In this document: positions 9,666-19,886 of the stretch, piece by piece
Numbering within the stretch: the first letter of the stretch is position 1
Layout of the letters: each line of letters starts with the position of its first letter
From: Meghimatium bilineatum
Lineage: Eukaryota > Mollusca > Gastropoda > Stylommatophora > Philomycidae
Length of the DNA: 64,000 nucleotides
NCBI GenBank assembly: GCA_034231615.1
Contig: CM067315.1
Location: 13,828,267-13,892,266 of the forward strand
Direction of reading: 5' to 3'
Program-made: the position numbers and the translations under genes
Notes under the pieces: generated by a model
What the model was told of the DNA's origin: nothing
The model's input: only the letters and a program-made list of their open reading frames with translations
Database searches by the model: none

Positions 9666-9866
9666 GATTGCTCATAAACATAAAAAAACTATGCCGATTT
9701 CCCTCCTAGCACGGGATCCCGTGTAGGTCCAAGATGAGAAACCCGTGTTACACGGGCCCGTGCAGCACGGGATCCCGTGTAACACGGGGGTCTTTTATCA
9801 TGTATCTACACGGGATCCCGTGCTAGGAGGGAAATCGGCATAGTTTTTTTATGTTTATGAGCAATC
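9666..9866. repeat. Central hairpin of the palindrome
   Basis: The perfect stem ends at 9725/9807, leaving an 81-nt spacer (9726-9806). The self-complementary 14-mer CACGGGATCCCGTG occurs three times: once in each stem end and once inside the spacer. The spacer contains a second imperfect inverted repeat (ACCCGTGTTACACGGG against CCCGTGTAACACGGGGGT) and unpaired asymmetric ends. The structure resembles a terminal hairpin or a head-to-head telomere junction of a linear replicon. Confidence 0.8.
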
Positions 9867-9869
9867 TTT

Positions 9870-9907
<38 letters not shown>

Positions 9908-10068
9908 GGCATACACACACATACACACAAATACAGACAAAATACAACAACATGGTTGTGGTTTTCTTATTTTATTTTGCTTATTAATGTAATATATATA
10001 TAAGTATCATATTAGTTTAAACAGGCGATAAGTTGTTGTGTAATGGGGCGTTGCCTTCTACAGTTTTT

Positions 10069-10782
10069 CTACCACTTATCCCAAATCAGACTTTTGTCCA
10101 TTGTTTTACATTTTGTTCTTTTAGATACCCGCCTATGTTGAAGCAGTGGCATCTTAGACATCACTTCGCCTTTCTCTGGAATTTTCTCAGTGGGTTCTTC
10201 ATCTTTCTGTATTAAGGCACTTGGTACCGAACACTGCGTGCTCTCTAATAGCTTCATCGGTATGTTTTTGTATTGACTGAGTCGATTCAAATACTGTTGT
10301 AATGTTTTTTGGTATAGTGTAGATTTTTCATGATTGGTTAAATCACCACGAGATAAAACCGCCCGCATATCTTGGTCCAACTCACCCGTAGAATCAGTTA
10401 AAGAAGCAGGTGGTTTATAGACTGTTTTATACAGCAAGGTGTCGACCACCTGGGGATCAACTAGTATCATGTTCTTGGTTGGTGTTAAATTACTATGATG
10501 CCCCTCGCTAGGTTTAAAAGTCCCATCCGTTGTTACTAATTGGGGTGTATGACACTTCTGTTTGTGCTGTCTTAATGTTGAAGCGTCTGTGTAAACATTA
10601 ACACACAAATTACAGTTATGTCTTTTTTTAAGGTGAAGATCTTGTGTATGTCTTTGCAGTGTGTAAAGGCGACTGAATGGTTTCAAGCATTGAACACACC
10701 GGAAGGTTTTGGTGGACGCCTTAGTCTGTGGAAAATATATGGACTGCGTAAATAAGCCAATTCCCAAGCAGATAACAAACAT
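10069..10782 (-). CDS. C2H2 zinc-finger protein with Maverick-associated domain (right arm)
   Basis: Mirror copy of 8769-9482, identical at the protein level. The alternative exon start after the acceptor would be 10725. AATAAA on the - strand at 9971-9976. Confidence 0.72.
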   Translation of the reverse strand: MFVICLGIGLFTQSIYFPQTKASTKTFRCVQCLKPFSRLYTLQRHTQDLHLKKRHNCNLCVNVYTDASTLRQHKQKCHTPQLVTTDGTFKPSEGHHSNLTPTKNMILVDPQVVDTLLYKTVYKPPASLTDSTGELDQDMRAVLSRGDLTNHEKSTLYQKTLQQYLNRLSQYKNIPMKLLESTQCSVPSALIQKDEEPTEKIPEKGEVMSKMPLLQHRRVSKRTKCKTMDKSLIWDKW

Positions 10783-11386
10783 AGTTAGCCCTAACTCATA
10801 ATCAGGCTATACATACACAGCTCAAACAATATACATATACAACGAGCACAACAATAGTAATAAATACGACCCAAATATATCACCGGGATGTTAGTGTATC
10901 TATACACACCAAAAATACACAAATGTATTCACATTTACACCAACTTTTTTCCACGCCCACATGCTGGCAACTACCAAAACGGACCAACAACCAAGACCCT
11001 ATAGAATTTCACACATGTCAGATATTAAATTTAACATCAAAATACCATAGAAAAGGTAGCGAATGTGCCCGTTAACGCATGTCTGAAGAAGAAGAGCCAA
11101 AAACAATACTATGATTGAAAATCCTGTTAGAATAACAAACCACCTGTTCAGATATTAACAACATTACTTACATAAGTCATTCTTCAAAATGACCAAGTTC
11201 CGGTAGTTTCTATTAGTAAGTGCCGATAACGTATGATTTTTTTTTAAATGTTTGGTCCTACAAATATACACACATCACCCAATGGGATGAATGGGTTACT
11301 CCAAGTGTGTGCACAGTACAAAACCTGTATTGCCTATTCGGTTGTGCTTCAATAGTGCAATACAGGCGATTGGTGTAGCTGGTTCG
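10783..11386. other. Divergent intergenic region (right arm)
   Basis: Mirror of 8165-8768; the variant base is at 11193. Confidence 0.5.
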
Positions 11387-11395
11387 TATATAAAA
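11387..11395 (+). promoter_or_regulatory. TATA box for outward gene cluster (right arm)
   Basis: Mirror of 8156-8164. Confidence 0.5.
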
Positions 11396-11811
11396 CTAGG
11401 TGTTTGCTCGTTTGTTAGTATCAGAATCATATGCTTTCGTATTTATAGCCCGTGCTGAGATGTCATTCTCAGAGGTGTGCATGTTTAAGACAATGACGAA
11501 GGGTAGCCTTTTTTCATCCTTTATGTATAGGTTACACACTAATAAAATTTTCACTACGTATTGCTCAGGTACAACCCCATAACAAGCTACCCTATATGTT
11601 TAGCTATTGTTTATGCGGTGCGGGTGAGTTTAGCTAGTTCGGCAGATTATTACTGGTAGCGGTTAATGTTGAAGGCGGCACACAAACCCTATAATACACT
11701 TCACTCTTATAGGCACTAACATTACCCGTAGGCAGCTGGTAGGTGTGGCTTCTCCATAATTAGTGTCTTTTAAACCCCAACAACAAAAAGCCGATACGAC
11801 CAACGTCGCCA

Positions 11812-12782
11812 GTGAAAATGCAACTCGATAGATGTCCACTTGGGAGCCTTTTTTCTTGGTGTTCAGCTTCTGAGGCAACTGAGGGCGTTGGTAGTAATGA
11901 AGACAGTGATGGGTGGTCAGACAATGAAGATATGTCGATGTCCCCGATAAGCTGCTCTGTCTTTAATTCACCTTTAACGCTAGCCACGCTCTTTAAACCC
12001 AGAAGTGAAGCCGTATCAGACCCATCATCCGAGACAGAAACCATTCATCTAGCTGGTGAGTCTGGGACCAATAGTCTAGAATCATGTTTACCATCACTTA
12101 GTCAGATTAATGCTAAATGGGAGCATGATTATCCTACCACTACCATCGCCCGTTGTCACGCTGTCTCAGGAACTGAAAGCAAACAGGGTCGTAGAAAGGT
12201 ATTATGTGTATGTATACATATATATTGGTTGTTGTTGTAAGGCGGTAATTGGAGTTTAGTTGTTTGTGTTTAGGCTAACCTTTGAAAAAAAATAAAATAA
12301 TAATAATAATATCATTACCGAACAGAGACTATTTTGTCGTGGTACTTTTTCTTCCTATGATATCACTACACCGGGGGCGGATTATATCCGTGGTGGAGTA
12401 ACTAGTGTATAATAATATGCACGTACAGCTAATGCGAACTTTCTTTTCTTAAGTGTGCTAACCTATAAGTAAGTGTAACAAGCCGAGCTAATGGATATTC
12501 CTCTTGTTTACTCTACAGGTTCATTTTGCTACAGGGGGTAAATTGATAACTACCTATATTTTTGTGGCTGAAGCTCATCATTATACAAGAAGTTATTTTG
12601 CTTTAGACCGGGAACTGTTTCAAAGGCGGGTCAATGAGCTTGAGCTAGTCATTTCACCCTTGCTTGATAGCACCCATAGGCGTAAGATCATAGATCACTA
12701 CGAACAGGGAAGAAATAATAGTCAGGCTTACACTTTAGACAGACCTCATCATTTCAAAAAAAGCTTTGAGCCAGCCCAATGA
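11812..12782 (+). CDS. PPP1R15/GADD34-like phosphatase regulator, two exons (right arm)
   Basis: Exon 1 11812-12198 (donor GTATTA), exon 2 12519-12782 (acceptor CTCTACAG). Mirror of 6769-7739, both copies open. First gene of the outward cluster, about 420 nt after a TATA box at 11387. Start chosen as the first ATG of the open exon. AATAAA at 12887-12892. Confidence 0.78.
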
Positions 12783-12936
12783 TTAAGTTGACTAACTCAC
12801 CATTTGTCCTTGCTCTATTAATGTTAAAAGGGCTTGATGTGTCACTGCCGCTTATATTTCCACGTTTCACAGTCACACACTGGGAAAATAAACTGTCATT
12901 TCAATATGGTGTACTGTCATTTCAATAATTAGGAAT

Positions 12937-13262
12937 ATGAGGTCCTCAACTACCTATTTTTCCAGAGGCAATGATATGATAAACCATTAGGTGATGGTGT
13001 TAATGATGTAGCCGTAACATCATTCAAGAGACCACTTATCCATGTTCGGCGTTACTATGGTGATGCAAATATAAAGTATCCAACTAGAACCGGCATCACA
13101 ATGAGTCGTCAAGAATTTGTAGACCTCGTAGACCTCCGAGAGGTCATTCTGAAAGAATTTGATAGAGTGTGTGGTGTTTTTGGCACAAAAACCGATTCAA
13201 CTGCTCCAGCTGCAAACACAGTTACTAATACAACCAACAAAATGTCTACACCCACAGAGTAG
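12937..13262 (+). CDS. PC4/p15-like ssDNA-binding protein, apparent frameshift (right arm)
   Basis: Mirror of 6289-6614. The N-terminal frame starts at 12937; the PC4 frame runs 12975-13262. It follows the PPP1R15-like gene by about 150 nt in the same direction. A Thr/Ala/Pro-rich tail ends the protein. Confidence 0.62.
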
Positions 13263-13280
13263 TATTTTGGTAATCTAGAG

Positions 13281-13451
13281 ATGTATCTCACGACCGACTA
13301 CGAACCCACATATGTACCTGAGATGCCTGTAGCAACCCACAACCAACCAGAACAGAAAAAGAAGAAGCCAACCAGGAGACGAAAACTACAACCAACTGTG
13401 ACTCCTATGAACAGTCAATTATACCATGAACCTTTTTTTATTCTTTCTTAA
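13281..13451 (+). CDS. Short basic ORF (right arm)
   Basis: Mirror of 6100-6270. AATAAA on the + strand at 13482-13487. Confidence 0.4.
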   Translation: MYLTTDYEPTYVPEMPVATHNQPEQKKKKPTRRRKLQPTVTPMNSQLYHEPFFILS

Positions 13452-13546
13452 TTATTTTGGAAAAAGGTATGCGAATCATAAAATAAATATGTTTTATATC
13501 TCTGAACAAATATGTCTGTCACGTTTTTATGGTTCGGGTTTAATCA

Positions 13547-13813
13547 TTGTTATATTTGTATATGTGTATTGTCTGGTTCGTTGTACTATATGCTTTGTCT
13601 TGTTACAAAGAAAGCTTCTATAAACTACAGAGGTTCAAGTTATTGACCGGTACAGAACTAAGAAGTTATCCACAGATCATGAAGAACAGAACCTTCGCTC
13701 TCTATATATTCGATATAGGTAGACCTGCTGAGCCCAGAACTGATTTATACAAGGGTTATACACAGACCAAGATAACATTAGAAACCCCATCATGGTTTGG
13801 GGTCATAAGCTAG
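13547..13813 (+). CDS. Unknown ORF, possible capsid-like C-terminal remnant (right arm)
   Basis: Mirror copy of 5738-6004 with the same frame and no visible difference. Function not established. Confidence 0.4.
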   Translation: MLYLYMCIVWFVVLYALSCYKESFYKLQRFKLLTGTELRSYPQIMKNRTFALYIFDIGRPAEPRTDLYKGYTQTKITLETPSWFGVIS

Positions 13814-14631
13814 TCAAGTTAATTCAAGCACCCAAACCACCCTAAAGGTGTGAGAACCCTTGGCCTTTTCCTCTGTGTTATTTAAAGGTAGGGTAACTAT
13901 TATGGGTATAGAACTGCTAATTCAGAAAACTGATAAACATGACGTTTGTGGTGTGGGATATATGTTATTATGAGAACTGTTGGCAAAGAAACAATAACTT
14001 AAAAGAGAGATACCATAATTGAAGCGGGGACTGAAAACATAATTGAAGAACCTACCGAGAATATACTAAGAAAATATTGACCCAAAGTAGACAATGTTAG
14101 AAGCTAGCGAGACCATACTGATAATATGGTAGAACATAGTTGAAACTCATACAGAGACCACCCGGCGACCATGGCTAAAGCGTGAAGTGAGAAAATAGTT
14201 GCAGAGCCTAGTGAGAACATACTAAGAAAATATTAAACAGGGTAGAATATGATAGAAGCTAGTGTGAATATACTGAGAACATTTTTGTTATATGAGTTAT
14301 ATTAACCACCCAGCACCATAATTTTCAATTTTACAATGTGAGAAGCACTTGAATATAAGCATAAAATAATGAGAACCATTGGCCAAGGCACAGAAGAATG
14401 TGTGGAGACCCTTATTCATATTATGATTAATGCGCTCCTTTCTTTAAAATTTAACATTAAAAAGATTGTTTATTAATAACTCCAATTGTGTGGCAACCCC
14501 GAACCGTGTTTGATAACAACTTAGAATCACTCAACTGTAAGGGGGGGAGTTTGAGAATGTGCATATATGTCAAATGTTTCTTTTGTAAAGATTTAAACAC
14601 GCTACAGAGCTTTGAAAATATCTGTAAGTAT
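13814..14631. other. Degenerate repeats, no gene (right arm)
   Basis: Mirror of 4920-5737. Confidence 0.5.
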
Positions 14632-14650
14632 GTGTGTGTGTGTGTGGCCA

Positions 14651-14880
14651 TCTATATATAACATACTTAGATCACATCACCAAAGCAGCAAAAACAACTG
14701 AAGAAAACAATATAAGAGATAACTCAACGAATTGCGCTTCGCAGACGACCAATCACTACTACCAGCGTTATAAGAACACATACAAAGATAAACACCCAGA
14801 TTACATCAAACATACCAAACCTTTAACATGAAGATAAACAAAAGAAAAGGCCGAAGCTAGGAAGAACGGAAAGAAAAACA

Positions 14881-14882
<2 letters not shown>
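14651..14882 (+). mobile_element. LINE RT fragment carried inside right arm
   Basis: Mirror of 4669-4900; FADDQ box visible on the + strand. Confidence 0.75.

Positions 14883-14968
<86 letters not shown>
14883..14968. repeat. (AT)n microsatellite (right arm)
   Basis: Mirror copy, same length as 4583-4668. Confidence 0.97.
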
Positions 14969-14969
<1 letters not shown>

Positions 14970-15760
14970 AGGGCCTGTAATAATGAAATTGTATTAATTT
15001 GGTACAATTTCTAATTCTTACACCAAGGTATATTTAACTATATATGTACGAAGACTTAGGGAGTTTGAGAACACTCATAACACAGCGCTAAATCGTGTTG
15101 TATAGTGAGGTTTACAAATATTCAAAATTATGGTAATAAAGATGCCAGAGACGCTAGTCATAACAGAAGGTGTTAATCTCTACCAGGTGGCCGTATTGTA
15201 AGCATTTAACAGACCAGTTTTTAAAAATTTTCATTGTTTAATAGTAAGACTAATTTTTAACCGTTTTCAGTAATTCAAGGAATGTTATGAATGCGACATG
15301 TTCACGCTTATGTATGCTTCATGCATATATATATGTTTCTTATAATTACCCCCAATTATTTTGTCAGTGTCTGTGTTACTCTAATACATTTTACACTGTG
15401 GTCAAGCCGTCACGCTTGGTGATTATCGATTGACACGCGTACGCCGTCTCGAGCCAGTAATTAAGCCGTTACACTTTACCTGTGGTTTATCACAGGAGTT
15501 TATATAGGGATTTATTTTTCCTTTTAAACTATTTCATAAAGCTGGAAATATTTTGTAAAATACTGTTTGAAATTCAAACTAATAATTTAAATAGCATTTG
15601 TATCAGTATATTAATATCATTAATAATAATATAGCATGATCACAAAACGATATCCCTACATTCGGACACCAACCATGCTTATAGTGATTATATACAGAGA
15701 CAGCTAAGATAGATAAAGGGTGTTCGCTTTCATATACTGGTTGCGTGATCGGATTATGCT
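14969..15760. other. AT-rich spacer (right arm)
   Basis: Mirror of 3791-4582; nothing recognised. Confidence 0.5.
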
Positions 15761-17055
15761 GACATCATTCGTGCTAAGATTCCAGTATCGGTTTCTTTGT
15801 GGAAAAGTTCGCTAATGATCATATATTGAAATAGCCCGTGCCCTAACAGATGGCTACTCAACCTTGAAACGTAAAGTTTTATGGTGTTTTGCTGGTCGGA
15901 ATTTCAATTTTTAACACTAGTGGCACACACGTCAGTGCTATTCCTTCTAATGAATTGACTTAAATTTAAATATGGTAGAGGTATATATGACCCCCACCGT
16001 ATGATCTGGTTATGCTGACCTCATTCATTGTAAGTTTCCAACCCATTTTCTTTGTGGAAAAGTATGCATCTGTGTTATATCATTGTACAGTTTGAACCAG
16101 ATCTAAATAGGGTAGTGTTATGGATGACCCCGACAGCGTAACCGGGTTATGCTGACAACATTTGGTGTAAGTTTCCGTGCCCCACCGGATGGCTAATTGA
16201 CCTTGTATCGTAAAGTTTTATGGTGTTTTGCTGGTGGGAATTTGAATTTTAAACACAAGTGGCACACACGTCAGTACAGTGCCTTCTAATGAATTGACCT
16301 AGATCTAAATATGGTAGAGGTATATATGACCCACCTTTTAACCCGGTTATGCTGACCTCATTCATTGTAAGTTTCCATCCATTTTCTTTGTGGAAAAGTA
16401 TGCATCTGTGTTATGTCATCGTACAGTTTGAACCAGATCTAAATAGGGTAGTATTATGGATGACCCCGACAGCGTAATCGGGTTATGCTGACATCATTCA
16501 CTGTAAGTTTCCGTGCCCCACCAGATGGTTAATTGACCTTGAATTGTAAAGTTTTATGGTGTTTTGCTGGTGGGAATTTGAATTTTAAACACAAGTGGCA
16601 CACACGGCAGTACTATGCCTTCTAAGGAATTGACCTAGATCTAAATATGGTAGAGGTATATATGACCCCCACCTTTTAACCCGGTTATGCTGACCTCATT
16701 CTTTCTAAGTTTCCAGCCCATTTTCTTTGTGGAAAAGTGTGCATCTCTGTTATGTCATCGCACAGTTTGAACCAGAGCTAAATAGCGTAGTGTTATGGAT
16801 GACCCCGACAACGTAATCGGGCTATGCTGACATCATTCACTGTAAGTTTCCGTGCCCCACCAGATGGTTAATTGACCTTGTATCGTAAAGTTTTATGGTG
16901 TTTTGCTGGTGGGAATTTGAATTTTAAACACAAGTGGCACACACGTCAGTACTATTCCTTCTAAGGAATTGACCTAGATCTACATATGGTAGAGGTATAT
17001 ATGACCCCACCACCGTATGACCTGGTTATACTGACCTCATTCATTGTAACTTTCC
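15761..17055 (-). repeat. 340-bp composite tandem repeat (right arm)
   Basis: Mirror of 2496-3790. Contains the 2-nt arm difference at 16278-16279. Confidence 0.9.
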
Positions 17056-17090
17056 ATAGACGTTTTCTTTACCACAAAATCTAAAGGGAA

Positions 17091-17266
17091 AATCCCACCC
17101 ACCCCTTTTCCAGTTGTCTGGGTCGGGGACCTCGCCGCCCGCCCCGCCGATATCACCGCCCCGCTCCGGGCACACACACCACGCGGGATCGGCCGGTTTC
17201 GACCGGTTTCGCTCCGGGCCCACACACCGCGCGGGTTCGACCCGTTTCGGTGACCATTCATTGGTT
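17091..17266. other. CpG-rich subterminal block (right arm)
   Basis: Mirror of 2285-2460. Confidence 0.7.
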
Positions 17267-17445
17267 GTGGTACCACTTGGTACCACCTACAAACCCTCCC
17301 ACCATGTCATAAAATCTTACACAGGACCATTGTTCCCCAGGTCCGTTGACCTTCACTGACACTGGGTCCGTTCCGAGTCAGTTCCGGGTCTGTTGACCTT
17401 GACAGACCATGGGTCCGTTTTGGGGCTGTTATGGTCTGTTCTGGT

Positions 17446-17670
17446 CTGTTGACCTTGACAGACACAACTGACCAACTGACCTGACCAACAGACCTCGAAC
17501 TGACCAAATGACCAGGAACTGACCAACTGACCCGGAACTGACCAACTGACCACGAACTGACCAACTGACCACGAACTGACCAACTGACCCGGAACTGACC
17601 CAACTGACCAACTGACCCGGAACTGACCCAACTGACCCAACTGACCAACTGACCCACGTATCATTACATG
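17446..17670 (-). repeat. Subterminal VNTR (right arm)
   Basis: Mirror of 1881-2105, read on this strand as AACTGACC repeats. Confidence 0.9.
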
Positions 17671-17684
17671 CAGCATACACTACT

Positions 17685-17690
17685 CATGTT
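17685..17690. repeat. Right target-site duplication CATGTT
   Basis: Exact repeat of 1861-1866, directly after the CT terminus. Confidence 0.88.
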
Positions 17691-18085
17691 TGATGTAATC
17701 TGTCTATTTGTCTTTGTAGTTGCTCTTCTGATGATGCTACTAGTGCTTGGTTTTCTGCAAATAGCAATTCGTTTAATGTATTCTTCAGATTGTTTTCTTC
17801 TGTTGTCTATGCTACTTTGTAGATGTATGTTCTGAACAGTGAGTGGGGGGGGGGGGAGGGGAGGGGGGTGTGGAGAATAGTACACATCCTTGTCTCACTC
17901 CCGAGTGAATTTGAAAATTATCGTATGTACTTGTGCTCGTTCCTACTAACTGCGCATTGACTATTGGTGAATATGCTCTGACATAGGCTAATCAGATGTT
18001 GGGGAGCTCCGTATGTCTGTAGTGTTATCCATAGTTGTATTATATCCACTCTGTCAAAAGTTTTCTCTTGGTCCACGAAAGTCAA
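17691..18085 (-). mobile_element. LINE RT 5' part (right of insertion)
   Basis: On the - strand: FVDQEKTFDRVD (RT motif A), ISLCQSIFTNSQCAV, a degraded motif B, NELLFAENQAL (a decayed FADD box), then SSEEQLQRQIDRLHQT. It continues across the palindrome into CQTFNMKINIEKTKIM at 1866 and below. Frame breaks and a poly-G/C tract near 17845-17870 show decay. Confidence 0.82.
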
Positions 18086-18087
18086 AT

Positions 18088-18225
18088 ATATTAACCATTT
18101 ATTTTATATTCAATCATATATGTTATATTCAATTGTATATATTATATTCAATCATATATTTTATATACAATCATATATTTTATATGCAATCATATATTTT
18201 ATATTCAATCATATATTTTATGATT
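18088..18225 (+). repeat. Short AT-rich tandem repeat
   Basis: Imperfect 22-27-nt units of the form TTATATTCAATCATATATTT. Confidence 0.85.
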
Positions 18226-18308
18226 TCACATACATTGTATTCTTCCTCATCCATGGAATGTTCTAGTCTGCGTTCTATTATCTATTTTATGTCCCACTGT
18301 GTTCTGTT

Positions 18309-18600
18309 TCTTCTGCGTTAGTTCTCCAACTCCTGAACATTAGCAGGGTGTAGTCCGGAATACAGAACGCTTTGTGTAATGGTTTACTACATAGCTGCGA
18401 TATCTGCGTCTTTGGGCCTGACATATTCTAGTTCAGCATGACATATTGGTCGCTTTGCCCACATATAGAATGGGACAGCAACTATATCCCCAAAACCCCT
18501 TTAGTTGCCTCTTACTACATGTTAAACATGGGAGTTAAAACAGTGGTTCTATTTCTTGCTCCCCTTTCGGGCCTCGACAGTACAAAATCACCCATTCCAC
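18309..18600 (-). mobile_element. Dispersed retroposon 'family A', copy 1
   Basis: Reverse copy of a repeat of about 270-300 bp. Read forward it starts GGGGAGCAAAGAATAG, includes TGTCAGGC..AAAGGCGCAGATATCGC and ends CAGGAGTTTGAGAACGAACG followed by a GAAGAAGAAG tail. Other copies are near 21116, 22977, 34337, 34487, 38455, 41900 and 63510. The microsatellite-like 3' tail suggests a SINE or a truncated LINE end. Confidence 0.7.
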
Positions 18601-18930
18601 TATCAATTTCTACACAGATTTATGATCGATTACTGTATAGCTAGTTAGAAACCTGCTGTCACCTGTTTCACAGTCATAAAATAGCCCCATTAAGTCACAT
18701 CTACCTGGCTAACAACAGCGAATATTGATTCCATCTGGGACATTTAATACGCTTTTCTTGTTGGCAAATTAAACCAGTACAAGTCACATGGATTGCGATG
18801 GATCAAGTGTGGATACAATTTGGAGAGAAAACTTTCTGGTGTAAATCTATGGATAACAAATCAGGCCACATTCCGAAACGCACTAATTGATCTAATATTG
18901 CTTCACATTTTGTTTCATCGTCTTCAGCAT
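18601..18930. other. Intron sequence, nothing recognised
   Basis: No gene, repeat or regulatory element that I can support. Confidence 0.4.
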
Positions 18931-19500
18931 CAGAACAATCATTATCATCTTTTTCTTCATCTTCATCATAATCATCTTTTAATCATCTCACCTGATTTAT
19001 CATTTTCATCATTATCATCTGCTTCATCGTCTTCTGTGTCCGGCTCTGTGGCGAAGTGGTACAGAGCGCGTCTGTGACGCAAAGGTACCGAGTTCGATCC
19101 TCACCACAGGCAATTGTGTATCCGGACCGTTCAGAAAGCAATGGCAACCTACTGAACGTATTTATATTGCCTAGAAAATCACCACAGCCAACAAATGCTG
19201 GATAGGATATGCTACCAATTTTTCATCGTCTTCAGCATAAGAACAATCATTATCATCTGCTTCATCGTCTTCAGCATCAGAACAATCATTATCATCTTTT
19301 TCATCATCTTCATCATCATCTTATTCACCATCATTATTTTATTTATTCCTCTTCCTCATCATCTGCTTCGTCATCATAATCATCCTTTAATCATCTCACC
19401 TGATTTATCATTTTCTTCATTATCATCTGCTTCTTCATCATAATCATCCTTTTATTCGTCATCATCATCATCATCATCATATTCATCGGCTTGTTTTTCT
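18931..19500 (+). repeat. TCATCATC/TTCATC-rich microsatellite, split by a SINE
   Basis: Imperfect TCATCATCTTCATC-type sequence on both sides of the SINE at 19043-19220, including a repeated CATCGTCTTCAGCATMAGAACAATCATTATCATC block. Confidence 0.85.
19043..19220 (+). mobile_element. tRNA-derived SINE, family 1
   Basis: The 5' part has A-box-like TGGCGAAGTGG and B-box GAGTTCGATCC. The body contains CCGGACCGTTCAGAAAGCAATGG and CTGAACGTATTTATATTGCC and ends GATATGCTACCAATTT. TCATCGTCTTC stands on both sides, possibly a TSD, though the surrounding repeat makes this uncertain. Related copies at 24108-24285 and 54005-54206. Confidence 0.8.
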
Positions 19501-19886
19501 ACTTCCACTTCTGCTTCAACATCTATTTTATATTTCATTATCTATTTTATTTTGTATTATCTATTTTATTTTGTATTATCTATTTTATGTTATAACATCT
19601 AATCTATATAAGCACATTCTTCGTATTTCTTTGTTTCTTCGTCTCCTTCTTCTTCTGCGTGCATTCCAAAACGTTTGTCGACTGACATAACGTTACACGT
19701 TAATTAACATAAGGCACTTAAACTAAGCAGGCATGACCAGTGCGACCATTGGGGTAAGACGAATGGGCCAAAACGACCGAGTTCTGCCCAGGGCGGAATC
19801 GCCAGAAGCAATACTCAGGAGAACCGCAAATAAGATTTTTCAATGGTGGTAAAATTTATAATATCGACCCAGTTAATATCTAGATA
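19501..19886. other. Intron sequence with short CTATTTTATTTTGTATTAT repeats
   Basis: A few 20-nt units at about 19520-19590. Nothing coding. Confidence 0.5.

Larger units (their letters stand above)
1867..9725 (+). repeat. Left arm of the giant inverted repeat
   Basis: Mirrors 9807-17684. Order from the outer end inward: VNTR, CpG-rich block, 340-bp composite repeats, AT-rich spacer, AT microsatellite, LINE fragment, outward gene cluster (- strand), TATA region, zinc-finger gene (+ strand), poly-A tract, hairpin stem. Confidence 0.95.
1867..17684. mobile_element. Giant palindromic Polinton/Maverick-like element (15.8 kb)
   Basis: Two arms of about 7.9 kb are near-identical inverted copies. 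Positions pair as x + y = 19551 outside the central poly-A/T tracts and 19532 inside them. The termini are AGTAGTGTATGCTG and its complement. A perfect 6-bp TSD flanks the element, and the target (a LINE RT segment) is continuous across it. AG/CT ends with a 6-bp TSD are published Polinton hallmarks. Genes per arm: PPP1R15-like, PC4-like, basic ORF, capsid-like remnant (all outward) and zinc-finger protein (inward). Core Polinton genes (protein-primed polymerase, integrase, protease, ATPase) are absent, so it must have been mobilised in trans or is a defective snap-back genome. Inter-arm differences seen by eye: the A/T tract (17 nt against 36), 3272-3273/16278-16279 and 8358/11193. Confidence 0.88.
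9807..17684 (-). repeat. Right arm of the giant inverted repeat
   Basis: Reverse complement of 1867-9725 except for a longer T tract (9867-9902) and the few substitutions noted for the whole element. Confidence 0.95.

Noticed and set aside
11400..11582. 60-codon ORF after the TATA box (mirror 7969-8151)
   Set aside because: No motif; more likely 5' leader of the outward transcript.
1867..17684. Palindrome as a pure fold-back sequencing artefact
   Set aside because: A fold-back would not give different left and right flanks that join into one LINE frame with an exact 6-bp TSD. The arms also differ at a few bases. Arm identity could still be inflated by assembly.
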